From: Undaria pinnatifida
Lineage: Eukaryota; Sar; Phaeophyceae; Laminariales; Alariaceae
Direction of reading: 5' to 3'
Assembly (NCBI GenBank): GCA_012845835.1
Contig: JABAKD010000025.1
Coordinates: 30,541,761 to 30,605,760 of the forward strand
Length of the DNA: 64,000 bases
Shown here: in pieces, positions 1 to 10,452 of the stretch
Position numbering within the stretch: position 1 is the first letter of the stretch
How the letters are laid out: the number at the start of each line of letters is the position of its first letter
Program-made: the position numbers and the translations under genes
Notes under the pieces: model-generated
Databases searched by the model: none
What the model saw: the letters and a program-made list of their open reading frames with translations, nothing else
What the model was told of the DNA's origin: nothing

Positions 1-316
1 GACAACCCGGCTCCTCGTCTGGGCTACATTCCATTTAATGGTTGTTGTTGTAGCCCTCGACAGGTACTGCCCTACTATAAGAATTCACCCCACGCTTCCG
101 AGGCTTCTCTTTTTTGCGGAGGCCCGCGCTTCGCGCGAAACCAGACTCTGACAGCATGTATTATACAAGGTATGCATTAAAGCGCAAGCCGACGAGCAAT
201 CCCACAGTATAACACACATGCTGCGGTTACAAGGTAGTAGTCTAGAGGTGCGCCGATTTGTTTTTGTGACTCTTTACTCAAGGAAGGAGCTCTATACTAT
301 ATATTGCACAATTCAC
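1..316. other. Intergenic DNA, no gene seen
   Basis: Unique-looking sequence with no frame I can support. There is a short GC-rich patch near 120-140 and no recognisable terminal repeat. The first copy of element E begins at its right edge. Confidence 0.4.
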
Positions 317-562
317 AGCTGTCAGATTTTGTCCCCCTCAAAAACGCGTTTTATAGTTTCCGCGCACGGACTGACTAACATAACCCTGTTGACCCTGATA
401 AGCTACACTATAGTTCCAAGGGGAGTCGCCGACCTATATCCTTCATGAGGACACACAACCCGTAATACGCGCGATCGGAGTATCACACACAGCTTGCAAA
501 GATGAGTTTCGACAAATTTTTCGATCTCACAGCTGGAGTAATTTTTCTTTTTACAATATTGT
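317..562 (+). repeat. Element E, conserved terminal segment
   Basis: A ~240-bp segment found again, recognisably similar, near 8.77-9.02, 25.02-25.26, 40.1-40.33 and 46.52-46.76 kb, and inverted near 5.35-5.5 and 27.2-27.4 kb. Landmarks in order are a TTTTGTCCCCCTC box, CCCTGTTGACCCTG, GGGGAGTCGCCGACC, CGCGCGATCGGAG and CTCACAGCTGGAGT, followed by an AT-rich end. This copy has only the terminal segment and lacks the C-tract modules. Short frames through it are not conserved between copies, so I treat it as non-coding. Confidence 0.75.
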
Positions 563-1519
563 ACTGGTATACTATTATACTAGTATTATAAAGGCAATAT
601 TATACTATTATACCATTACACTATTGTACTATTGTATTATTATACTCTTCTACCATTTTACACTTATTATATAATTCTATTTTACTATTGCACTATTAAA
701 TAGTACCCCGCCTTGAGCCTGGTGTGCTTGGAAAGTTGAACCAATAACCCGATCTGAGCAATTCCATGGCTTAGGTGAACAAAAAACAAAAATCACAACA
801 TTGAAACATTGAAAAACAAGAATGAATCCATCTTAATAATCCGACGATGTTGGGTCAAGATGGGTGCCCCTAGTCCAAGGAGGTCCCTCGAAGGTCGGTC
901 TGGCTCCGTCAGCAAAGGTGTACGCAGGCCGATGGGCCCTCTCAGCAAGCGAAGTCCCCGTCGCTAGTCACTCGAAGGACTGATTCCAGTATACTTGTCC
1001 GTGGCTCGTCGTGCATATGCCTCAGCCCCGAAGCGCAAAAAAAAGTACAGGTCGACGGGCGATCTTGGGGCTTGTGCTGGCAGCTCGCGGAGATGACATG
1101 TGCAGGTAATGGCAGCGCGAGGCTGGCAGGGTGCAACATGCTGGCTAAGCGCGGAGCGAACAAGTCTGATGGGTGGAGTGGTCTATGTGTCGTGGACCAG
1201 CTGGCAGGAAACTGAGACGCGATCAAAAGGCGAGACGAGGAGTGTGCTCCGAAGAGCAGTGTCGTCCGCACGTAGTCGGAAGGTGTCGTCTGTGTGGTAC
1301 GTGCCCGTCGACCAGCAGGAGGGGCCCCTGCCATCTCGCTGCTGGAGTGGCCGCCGTTGGAGGAGGAAGGGCGCTCCCCCCATTGAGAAGCTCCCCGTGA
1401 AGGAACATGGGTTGTGTGGCTCGATGGAAAGCAAAAGCAAAATCGCTACGAAAACGACTATCGGAGAGACTGGAGGAACGCTGCCACAATGGCAAGCCAA
1501 GCCAAAGACGACGCCACAT
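563..1519. other. AT-rich tract, then sequence abutting an LTR
   Basis: 560-700 is AT-rich and low complexity (TATTATAC-like). 840-1519 is GC-richer and has overlapping open frames on both strands, none with a recognisable domain. A primer-binding-site-like GACGACGCCA lies just left of the LTR at 1520. This stretch may therefore be internal sequence of a minus-strand LTR element whose other LTR is missing. Confidence 0.35.
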
Positions 1520-1789
1520 TGTAAGGGTATTGGGCGGGGACACAGAATGTCCCCTGCAGGTTTGCCAATTGAGCAGGTCCTTGGAGAGTACTCACTTTCT
1601 TAGCCTAGGAGAGACGTAGGTTTCTACTTGTTTCCACTTGAGCACCGGATGGCTTCTGAGATCGGAGGCACGTGCCTCCGATCTATTTCCTGACTATCCC
1701 GAATATAAAACGCCAACCTTATCATACGAAACGCATCCAATTTATTTCAATTCGGATACTTACAGGCCTGTTGAGGCCGTATCTTAACA
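1520..1789 (-). mobile_element. LTR of the gypsy-like family
   Basis: This 270-bp segment runs from TGTAAGGG to TTAACA, so it has TG...CA ends. It is clearly related along its length to the two LTRs at 47725-47993 and 53998-54265. Shared blocks include GGGGACACAG, TTGAGCAGGT, TTTCTTAGCCT and AACGCCAACCTTATC. The primer-site-like GACGACGCCA to the left gives it the same orientation as the complete element. I see no target duplication and no partner LTR. Confidence 0.75.
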
Positions 1790-1954
1790 GGTCAAGGATC
1801 ACAGCAATTCAGAAATGATGTTCGCACGGTCAGAAGGTGCTACCCACTACAATCGCATCAGGTTTCGAGACCTATTACTCTATAAATGTATTGATAGCTG
1901 TACAAACAACAAGTAATCGATCAAGGCTGTATTAGTAGGGGGGATGTTATGACG

Positions 1955-2285
1955 TACATAGGATGTTTTGATGATGTTTTGATGATGTTTTGATGATGTT
2001 ATGATGATGTTTTGATGATGTTTTGATGCTGTCATGATGATGTTATGATGATGTTATGTCGATGTTTTGATGATGTTTTGATGAGATGTTTTGATGATGT
2101 TTTGATGATGTTTTGATGATGTTTTGATGATGTTTTGATGATGTTTTGATGATGTTATGATGATGTTATGACGATGTTTTGATGATGTTTTGATGATGTT
2201 TTAATGATGTTTTGACGATATTATGATGATATTATGACGATTTTTTGATGATGTTTTGATGATGTTATGATGTTGTGATGCACCC
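1955..2285. repeat. Minisatellite, 11-bp unit GATGATGTTTT
   Basis: About 330 bp of tandem GATGATGTTTT with point variants (ATGATGTTATG, ACGATGTTTT). It has no coding potential. Confidence 0.9.
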
Positions 2286-2302
2286 CTTTTTTCAGTACCG
2301 GA

Positions 2303-2465
2303 CTTGAGCTATCATATCATATCCCATCACACCATATCATATCATATAATAACATATAATATCATATCATATACTGTCATATCATATCACATCGTATACT
2401 ATCATATCATATCATATCACACTATCACACTATCATCATACTATCATACTATCATACTACTCTAC
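2303..2465. repeat. ATCAT-type simple repeat
   Basis: Low-complexity ATCATATC and ATCATACT tract directly after the minisatellite. Confidence 0.85.
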
Positions 2466-2584
2466 CAGTAGTAACTGCTGTAGTAACTAACTGTAACTGA
2501 CTCGGTACCGCACTCTGACGAAAAGACTTGTCATTGATGCGATTTGATTTGCGCAGCGTAGCCAACCATCCCATCGAAAAGGCA

Positions 2585-2682
2585 TGCACAAGCTCTATGT
2601 CATACAGGCTCTAGTATTGCTCTATGTCATACAGGCTCTAGCATTGCTCTATGTGATACAGGTACAGGTTAGTATAGCTCAA
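2585..2682. repeat. Short tandem repeat, ~27-bp unit
   Basis: Three near-copies of a unit containing GCTCTATGTCATACAGG. Confidence 0.7.
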
Positions 2683-2689
2683 TGACCAC

Positions 2690-2780
2690 GAGGAACAGGG
2701 GGTCCAGTCGTGCGGGTGAACCTGAGCCACCACGCTAACACTAAAGGCCCCAAAGGAGAACCCCCTATCGTAGGTGGCGT
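2690..2780. repeat. Fragment related to the MITE at 5511-5789
   Basis: AAAGGCCCCAAAGGAGAACC followed by CCCTATCGTAGG resembles the right end of the TIR element at 5511-5789 (AAGGCCCAAAAGGGGACC, CCCCTACCGTAGCC). It is divergent and I cannot place its left end. Confidence 0.4.
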
Positions 2781-2786
2781 TAATTA

Positions 2787-3025
2787 TACTGCTACAGTAT
2801 AGTCTACTACTACTACTTGAAGTATACTACTACAGTATTCTACTGCATACAGTAGAATACTAATACAGTATGCTACTGCTGTACACTAATACATACAGTA
2901 TACTACTACAGTAGACTATACTTCTACAGTACACTACATACAGTATAATACTACAGTACACTACTACAGTATACTACTACATACAGTATACTGATACATA
3001 CAGCAGTATACTACTATAGTAACTG
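2787..3025. repeat. TACTACAGTA low-complexity tract
   Basis: About 240 bp of imperfect TACTACTACAGTA / ATACAGTA repeats. Confidence 0.85.
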
Positions 3026-3870
3026 TAAAACCCAAATACTACAAGGGCTAGATTTTTGGTCCGATTATTTAATTAAAGATCATAGATATACGTTCAAGCT
3101 CAAAAACGCTATTATCATACTCCGAAGTATCACAACACTTAGGGTTGGCACGTCCTTCGTCCTAAGTCGTGTGTAAGCCAGGCCCCACGTTCACCCGCGT
3201 TCATCCATGACGGGATGGACGTATGCTTGCCGCCGTCTGCTCCCGGCAGACTCGTCACTTGGCCCACCTCATCTGCGACCGGCACCCTGCTCGGTTATTG
3301 ACTTGATGGGGTGGGGTCCCTTCTGCCGTTCGGATGGTTCGCCCACGTTCGATTTCTTCGCCCGCGGCGCCTTTTTTCTGGGGATCGACTGGTACTTGAA
3401 AAATTCTGGCGCGTGGGAACACGCTCTCGGGAGTTTAAGTCTGTTGTAGGGTTTTCCATCATTATTGGCAGGAGCGCTGCCTGCAACCTCCGCGTAGCAA
3501 GTGGAGGCACGCCGAGAGGAGGGGGGGGGGGGGTCCAGCCAATCAGCGCCTTCCTTCAGGTTCTGTAGCCTTTTTCCCCAGCTAAAGTTACGTTCCCAGT
3601 CTAACGGTTTAGTAGGTCATCCCTTTCTCTCCGATCCGCCTCTTCCATGTACATGTTACATCGAGTTAGGCAACTCATGAGAGTCTGAGGTTTTCATACA
3701 GATTTTCAAGGTATTACGTAGTCCAGGGGAGGGGATGAAGCACAATTAATTTCGTTTATTTCGGCAAGTAGTACACCCTGAAAAACCTGGTTCTTGGTGT
3801 TTTCTCGTATTTTCCTGTAGACGATGGTCACGACATGCTTGTTGTACTAGACTATTAGTAGGAGGGTTTC
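3026..3870. other. Intergenic DNA, no gene supported
   Basis: An 80-codon plus frame (3207-3449) and overlapping frames exist, but none shows a domain and they overlap one another. A G11 run lies near 3520-3531. I see no repeat match inside the window. Confidence 0.35.
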
Positions 3871-3879
3871 AGCAAAAGA

Positions 3880-4128
3880 CTGATTCCAGGATAGCCCCAC
3901 CAAAAACCAGCGATATTCTTTAACGAACGTTTCATGGCTGCTCGACACGACGAGGAGGGATTATATGCAAAAATGATATTTCACATATATATGTTCTTGT
4001 TTGCAAACGACTTTTGAACGATGACGTCGGGTGGACACGGGGCATCGTATTTCAAGAGATACGGCCGGGAGTTGAGTTCGAAACCGGCGATTTCGTCAAA
4101 GAAATGCTAGGGGGGCTAGCGTAGAACG
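3880..4128. mobile_element. MITE-like TIR element, copy 1
   Basis: Matches 23499-23757 from end to end. Shared blocks include AAAAACCAG, TTCTTTAACGA, CATGGCTGCTCGACAC, GATGACGTCGG and GAAACCGGCGATTTCG. The ends are inverted: GATAGCCCC on the left and GGGGGGCTAGCGTAGAACGA on the right. At about 250 bp with no transposase it would be non-autonomous. Confidence 0.6.
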
Positions 4129-4199
4129 ACCCCAAATCGCAAGTAGCGGACATTTGATTCGGGGTTTCAAGGTTTCAAAGGCTTGTTTTACTTCTTTCA

Positions 4200-4665
4200 G
4201 GCCGGGTCCGAGACTGGGACCAACGCCCGAATGGGTTGGGTGGAGCTTAACGTGACCAAGTCCGGCGGAAGGCTGCATTGTCATAACCCCGCGGGTTTTG
4301 TTGCTAGTGGGTGAGCTTGCGCAAGTCCCACACTGCCCGGAATGATGCCGTTCCGGGTGGCTATCTCCACCGCACCTGACCCTCAGGGGACAGGCCGGGT
4401 CGACATACTCACGTATCCGTATACAACTACAGTACCGCATAGCTTGCGCTGCCGGAGAAGTAACGAGGACCGCCGATAGGGATAGCTATCGCTATCGCTA
4501 TATAGTGGGAACCGAAGGACACGCCAGCTCGCGCTGGATTGCGCAGGCAATTGAGTTCAATCGACACACGACGTGCATGCAAGTACGTGGAAGTGTGGTG
4601 AGCTTAGGCTTTATTTTGCCCCATCCGCCGGAGGATAAAAAAAAATAAAGACAGCGGGCGGAGAA
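4200..4665 (-). repeat. ~460-bp dispersed repeat, inverted copy
   Basis: The reverse complement matches 41672-42095 in the same block order: TCCTCCGGCGGATGGGG, CGTCGTGTGTCGATT, AACTCAGTTGC-like, CGGCAGCGCAAGCT, CCTTCCGCC.GACTTGGTC and CCACCCAACCCATTCGGGCG. A partial copy is at 39059-39200. I see no coding frame conserved between the copies. Confidence 0.7.
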
Positions 4666-4875
4666 CCATTCCGATACCGATACTACCATGAAAACGCTGT
4701 GATAGGTTCCTTTCCAAATCATCTGCATGCAACTATATTTTCCATTGGACCGCCATACATACGTAGTGGTTGAGATACGGTGGTTTGTGCGCGTTAAAGT
4801 GCTCGCTGCGGTGATAGTCAACACGCCACGGTGATGGGTCAGGTTCACAGTGCGCTCCTGCTGTTTAGAGTACAC

Positions 4876-5340
4876 TTATTCGCAAGCTTTTGACAAGGGC
4901 TCTCTCACATGCTGTGTCGGAAAACTATAATAGTATGTTTCAGATGCGTTTAACCCCTTCCCATGGGGCGCTGCGCCTAAAAACCAATAACAAAGAGCTC
5001 GGGTCCTCCAGATGGATGCTTTCACTATAATAATAGCACCACGCGTACAGTAAAGACCCAATACATTTATGCGACCTAAAATTGATAGACCCCCCCCCCC
5101 CCTCTTCCCCCCCCACCCCCCTTGCAAAAACAAACCCGCACTCCCCTCATCGGTCATCCTTCGCCGCCGTACCACCCAAAAGTACCCCCCCGCCACACGC
5201 ATACTGTAACACCCTCCGCCCCCTCCCTCGCTGCCCCACCTAAAACAAAAATCTGCCAGAAGAATGAACACTACCAGGTACCACCGCACAGGCGATACCA
5301 CGTACTCTAGTACCTTTCAAGCTATCCATGCCGCACGTAG
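4876..5340 (+). repeat. Element E, C-rich module, plus orientation
   Basis: C-tract module with the shared blocks GCGACCTAAA, CCCCACCTAAAA..AAAATCTGCCAGA and ATCCATGCCG..GTAGCT. It abuts an inverted copy beginning near 5345, so two copies face each other. The Pro- and Gly-rich frames here come from the C/G tracts. Confidence 0.55.
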
Positions 5341-5344
5341 CTTC

Positions 5345-7040
5345 AACTCACATATTATTATAAAAAATGAAAATACACTCCAGCTGTGAGATCGAAGATT
5401 TTGTCGAAACTCATCTTTGCAAGCTGTGTGTGATACTCCGATCGCGCGTATTACGGGTTGTGTGTCCTCATTAAGGATACAGGTCGGCGACTCCCCTTGC
5501 AACTACAGTGTAGCTGACCAAGGCTACGGTAGGGGGGGTACCCCCATTTTCACTGGTGTGTTTGAGCCACACGCACGAGTAGCTCTGTACCCTACGGATG
5601 AAGATGGTTTAGGAACTTGGTTTGCCGCAGCTCAGATCACCTTTGCATTGCGGATTGATTTCGTCAACGTAAAACATAAAGAAGACGTAAGATTGCATGG
5701 GAACAAAGGGGTTACTCGCGCGAGTGACCCCTAGCCACTGAAATAAAAGGCCCAAAAGGGGACCCCCCTACCGTAGCCTGGGTCAGCTACCAGGGTCAAC
5801 AGGGTGATGTTAGTCAGTCTGTGCGCGGAAATTACAAAACCTGTTTCTATCTGAGGGGGACAAAATCTGACAGCTGTGGACGGAAATGCATCCGTTTATC
5901 AAGTGAATTCTGTAAGTCGAATAACCGGTGAGGGAAGGCGGAGTTTTGAAGGACGTGGGGGCCTGGTTTTGATCAAAAGGGGGCGGGGTTGGAGGGGGGG
6001 GGGGAAGGGGAGGGGGGGGGAAGGGGGGGGGGGGGCGGACGGGCGGGCAATTTGTGCGTGGAAGCTATAAATCCTTCAAGGAGATACATCTGATGGTTTT
6101 TGGAAAAAAAAAAAAAAAAAACACCAGTTCATCACGGGGGGGGTTGGGGCGGGGGTGGGGCGTGTGGGGCAGCTTAATCTGTGCGTAGAAGCTATACATT
6201 CTTTTAAGGGCATAGATGCGACGCTTTTGGAAAGAATACATCAGTTTATACATCTTGGGGTAAGTCGTACAACCAGTGAGTAGAGGGCGGAGTGTTCGAG
6301 GGGGTAGGGGGGTGGGGAGGTGGAGGGTGGGGGTTGAAGGGAAGGGCTTTAGGTCGCATATATGTAGGGGTTTGTTATACGTGTGGTGCTAGGTCTAGGC
6401 GATGGTGCGGGTGGTGGGGAAGGAGGGGGCGTTCGGGGCGGGGGGTGGGGGGGGCGGGGGCGGGGGGGGGAGAGAAGGAGCGGCACGGATGGCTCTAGAA
6501 AGATAATGAGGTGATATCCAGTGCGTGAAGTGTTTATTAATCTGGCGGATTTCGATTTTAGGTGGGGCGTTTGAGCAAGGGAGAGCGAGAAGGAGGGGGG
6601 GAGGGGGGAAGGATTTTTTTGGAGGTTTAGGTCACATAATATTCGAATACACTCCGGCTGTGAGATCAAATATATGTGGGAGCTTTGTTATACGCGTGGT
6701 GCTAGGTCTAGACGATCGTGCGGTTGGTGGGAAAAGAGGGGGCGTTGGAGGGGGGGGTTGAGGGGGGGGTGGGGGAAAATAATGAAAACTACGTCATGGA
6801 TGGTCAGAAAGATAATGACGTGATATCAACTGCGTAGAGGTGTTTATTACTCTGGCCGATTTCGATTGTAAGTGGGGCGTTTGAACAAACTAGGCGGAAA
6901 AAAAAAAACAAAAAAAAATAAAAAAAAGGGAGGGGGGGGGGGGAGGACCGGGGGAGGGGGGGGGGGGGGGGGGGAGGGGTGTTTTTTTTTTTAACAAGAG
7001 GGATCGGGGGAGGGGGAGGGGAGGGGGGGGGCGGGGGCTG
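5345..7040 (-). repeat. Element E, long inverted copy with G-tract modules
   Basis: Begins with the terminal segment in inverse orientation (ACACTCCAGCTGTGAGATCG), then carries repeated modules each followed by a long G tract. Module type A contains GTGCGTGGAAGCTATA and GTAAGTCGTACAACC. Module type B contains GTGGTGCTAGGTCTAG and CTGGCGGATTTCGATTTTA. The types recur at 6045-6300, 6350-6590 and 6660-6890. It is interrupted by a MITE at 5511-5789. Confidence 0.7.
5511..5789. mobile_element. TIR element (MITE-like) inside element E
   Basis: Near-perfect inverted ends: TAGCTGACCAAGGCTACGGT on the left, and ACCGTAGCCTGGGTCAGCTA on the right after a CCCCCCT block. It splits the element E terminal segment, so it inserted later. 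The flanks are compatible with a TA target duplication but this is not decisive. The interior has a near-palindrome around TTACTCGCGCGAGTGACC and an open frame (to 5734) with no recognised domain. Confidence 0.65.
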
Positions 7041-7044
7041 CCTG

Positions 7045-8051
7045 GTAATGTTTACTATTCTAGAAGGTTTGATGTTAGATGCAGTATGCAACCCAGTGTT
7101 TAGGTGCAGTAAATAACGTGTTTAATCTTCATAATTTGTTAATGTACATGGATCGAAAGCTAGAATATTTGTAGTAACCACTATTTTCTGACATCGCTAA
7201 TTATAAGAAAGATATACGTATTGCCAAAAAAAATAGGCGAGGTGATGTGGTCATGCACTGTCACCGCGATTATGTAGTTACCATTATTTTCTGACATCGC
7301 TAATTATAAGAAAGATGTACGTATCGCCAAATACAACAACATGCGAGGTGATGTGGTCATGCACTGGTGTCACCGCCATTGAGCACTAGAGGGAAAAATG
7401 CGAATCGTCAGTGTTTTTAAAGAAACGCTTGGTGTACACGCGCTCAATTACGTTACCTCGTTAGTCATACTTCGCTTGGCGTAGGTTGGGAGGCGATCAT
7501 GCAGACGGTATGTACGAAATACCTTACGTAATGGGTTGGTAAGGTGGTTTACCGCAATTTTTACGTATCTTCCTGCGCTTCCTTTTCAAATTATTATTGT
7601 CTCAAATGTACGATTTCACGCCCATGATTTCTACCTTGCCGATGTGGGGCTCTGAGGTCGCCAATTCTAAGACAGAGATACATCTTACAAATACAGCAGG
7701 CGAGGTCGGTATGCGATATCATATATATGCAAGTAACGTAATTGAGCGCGTGTACACTAAGCGTTCCTTTCAAAACAACAACGATTCGCATCTCTCCCTT
7801 TCGTTCCCAATGGCGGTGACATTGCATGACCACATCGTCTCGCCTGTTGTATTTGGCAATATGTATCTCTTTCTTATAATTAGCGATGTCAGAAATAATG
7901 GTATCTACACGATTGTACCTCCTGTCGATTGAAATATTCCGATCCATGTACAATAACAAATTATGAAGCTTTTAATATCTTGTTTACTACACCTAAGAAC
8001 TGGGTTGCATACTACATGTAACATCAAACCTTCTAGAAAAATAAACATTAT
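7045..8051. mobile_element. ~1-kb element with long inverted arms
   Basis: The outer ~300-400 bp on each side are inverted copies. Left blocks TTCTAGAAGGTTTGATGTTA, GTATGCAACCCAGT and GACATCGCTAATTATAAGAA reappear reverse-complemented in 7730-8051. The left arm carries an internal duplication of ~100 bp (7183-7268 and 7282-7371). The middle (about 7470-7730) is shared with 9050-9176 and 10580-10780. No transposase frame is visible. Confidence 0.6.
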
Positions 8052-8059
8052 CAGACGGG

Positions 8060-9032
8060 TGATATAAAGGGTTGTCTTCTTGCTGAAACGGTCAGATTCG
8101 TCCCCTGTTCAAGGATTTATAGTTTCCGCGCACATATTTAAATGCTCGCCCCCCCCCCCCCCCGATCCCTCTTGTTCAAACGCCCCACCTGAAATCAAAA
8201 TCTGCCAGAGGAGTAAACACTACCAGCCAGCTGATAGCATCTCATTATCCATCTAGCCATCCATGCCGTAGCTCCAACTTATCTCCGCCCCCCCCCCCCC
8301 CCCCGCCCCCCTTTTGTTCCCCGCCCAGTTCGCCCCACTTACAATCGAAATCGGCCAGAGTAATAAACACTTCTACGCCAATTGATATCACGTCATTATC
8401 TTTCTAGCCATCCGTGACGTAGCTTTCATTCATCCCCCCTACCCCCCTCCAACGCCCCCTCCTTTCCCACCATCCGCACGATCGCCTAGACCCAGCACCG
8501 CGCGTATAGCAAGCCCCTACAGCAATACGACCTAAAGCCCTCCCCCCTCGCCCCCCGCCCCCCCCCCGCCACATTCCCCCCCTCTCCCCCACAAGAAATA
8601 TTTGAAGTTTTCCACGCACAAATTGACCAACCCCACCCGTCCCGTCCCCCCCCTCCCCCCTCCCGCCCCCCTTTGGATCAAAATCAGGCCCCCACGTCCT
8701 TCAAAACTCCGCCCTCCCCTCACCGAACATTCGACTTACAGGATTCACTTGATCAACTGATGCATTTCCTTCCGCAGCTGTCAGATTTTGTCCCCCTCAG
8801 AAACGGGTTTTATAGTTTCCGCGCACAGACTGCCTAACATCACCCTGTTGACCCTGATAGCTACACTGTAGTTGCAAGGTGGAGTCGCCGACCTATATCC
8901 TTACTGAGGACATACACAACCCGTAATACGCGCAATCGGAGTATCACACACAGCTTGCAAAGATGAGTTTCGACAAAGTATTCGATCTCACAGCTGGAGT
9001 GTATTTTAATTTTTATAATATATATATGCGAT
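8060..9032 (+). repeat. Element E copy with C-tract modules
   Basis: Three C-tract modules (near 8150, 8290 and 8440-8680) followed by the terminal segment (8770-9020). It has the TTTTGTCCCCCTC, GGAGTCGCCGACC and CTCACAGCTGGAGTG blocks and an AT-rich end. Confidence 0.7.
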
Positions 9033-9039
9033 GTCACCA

Positions 9040-9176
9040 CTATTGAACGCGAGGGTGACTTTACTTCGTTAGGCATACGCTACTGCGTTTCGTAGAGGTC
9101 GTCTTACGTGGGTATGCGAGGTCGGCAGTGAGGTTTACCGCAATTTTAACAGATCTGCCTGTGCTTCCTTTTCGAC
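9040..9176. repeat. Left part of an inverted-arm-family copy
   Basis: Matches 10695-10760 and the middle of the element at 7045-8051 (ATGCGATGTCACCACTATTG, GAGGGTGACTTTACTTCG, TTTACCGCAATTTT). The copy is split by the long-TIR element at 9186-10452 and resumes at 10453. Confidence 0.55.
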
Positions 9177-9185
9177 TTATTATTG

Positions 9186-10452
9186 GAGCAATGGCCGAAA
9201 TCGGGTACACCCGATCGACCGATTGCCGTTATCGGGTAACCCTTCAACACACAGCAGTAGAACAACGACTCAGGGCGACATCTCATTGGTCGAAACCACA
9301 CCGCATCCGAACGCAGCCACATGTCCATCGGGTGCACCCGATTATGGCTGAACAAGTCCTCGAAATGTACCCGACTCGCATACAAGCCACCCGATTATGG
9401 CTGGACTACTCGACCACCGGCCCACACGCACACACGCACGCGCAGTGGGCGCGAACTCGCGCCACGTCACGAGGCGGGGCATTGTTTGTTCTTTCGTCTC
9501 GGAGCTCTTTTTCCGGAGCTCTTTTTTGTGGCTTGTGAGACCCCGCTCCGCTCACGCCGGCGCGCTCAACCATAGCCACAGCAGCAGTAGTGATGTGCGA
9601 CAACAGCCACCAGCGACAGCCGAGTACACACAAAATTGGCAACCCAACGCAACATTTGCACGAATATACATGAGACTCCACACATAACATGAAGCACTGC
9701 TGTGTGCAGGACTGCTGAATTTTGGCCACTGCAAAACTAATTCCCATGTAAGAGAGGTACAATCACGACCCACAGAGCTTTTTTTCCTGACAGCGGCGTC
9801 CCTGCCGGGCACCTGTTAGCGAGACCTAGGAAATCAGTTGACTCAAATCATTTGATCCTCATTTCTCGGGGTGGGTGTGATGTGACAGGTGGCGGCAATA
9901 CATTTCTCGGGCCCGCCACGCCACGAACATATCTCCCTGTGCCATTTGGAAAGGAGCATCTGAATCCTTAGCCCTTCTTGTGCCGTGTCCGTGCCCAGGT
10001 AGTCTGTGACCTATGTCTAAACCGTCTGCATAGATGCCCTTCTGTGCCTCGCGTGTAGGGGTGCTAACTGCGACTTCATGGCCCACAAAAAAGAGCTCCG
10101 GAAAAAGATTGAGAAACAGCTCCGGGAGAAGAGCTCCGAGACGAAAGAACAAACAATGCCCCGCCTCGTGACGTGGCGCGAGTTCGCGCCCACTGCGCGT
10201 GCGTGTGTGCGTGTGGGCTGGTGGTCGAGTAGTCCGGCCATAAATGGGTGGCTTGTATGCGAGTCGGGTACATTTCGAGGACTTGTTCAGCCATAATCGG
10301 GCGCACCCGATGGACATGTGGCTGCGTTCCGATGCGGTGTGGTTTCGACCAATGAGATGTCGTCCTGAGTCGTTGTTCTACTGCTGTGTGTTGAAGGAGT
10401 ACTCGATAACGGCTATCGGTCGATCGGGTGTACCCGATTTCGGCCATTGCTC
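9186..10452. mobile_element. Long-TIR element with 9-bp target duplication
   Basis: The ~350-bp ends are inverted copies. The left end starts GAGCAATGGCCGAAATCGGG and the right end finishes GGCCATTGCTC. The arms meet the unique centre near 9540 and 10075. Both sides are flanked by TTATTATTG (9177-9185 and 10453-10461), a perfect 9-bp duplication. The undisturbed target context is visible near 7590 (AATTATTATTGTCTCAAA). Long TIRs with a 9-bp duplication are typical of Mutator-like elements. No transposase is encoded, so this is a non-autonomous candidate. Frames in the arms are mirror images of each other and are not genes. Confidence 0.85.

Noticed and set aside
1100-1603. 167-codon plus-strand open frame
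   Set aside because: It runs into the LTR at 1520 and overlaps four other frames on both strands. No domain or signal is visible.
1955-2285. CRISPR array
   Set aside because: The units are contiguous 11-mers without unique spacers, so this is a minisatellite. The other tandem arrays in the window also lack spacers.
5876-6070. Gly/Arg-rich frames in element E
   Set aside because: They are translations of G tracts. Equivalent frames in other copies shift with tract length, so they are not genes.
9685-9750. THAP-like start (Met-Lys-His-Cys-Cys...) in the Mutator-like core
   Set aside because: The frame meets a stop after a few residues and the later THAP residues are not in place. It is too weak to annotate.
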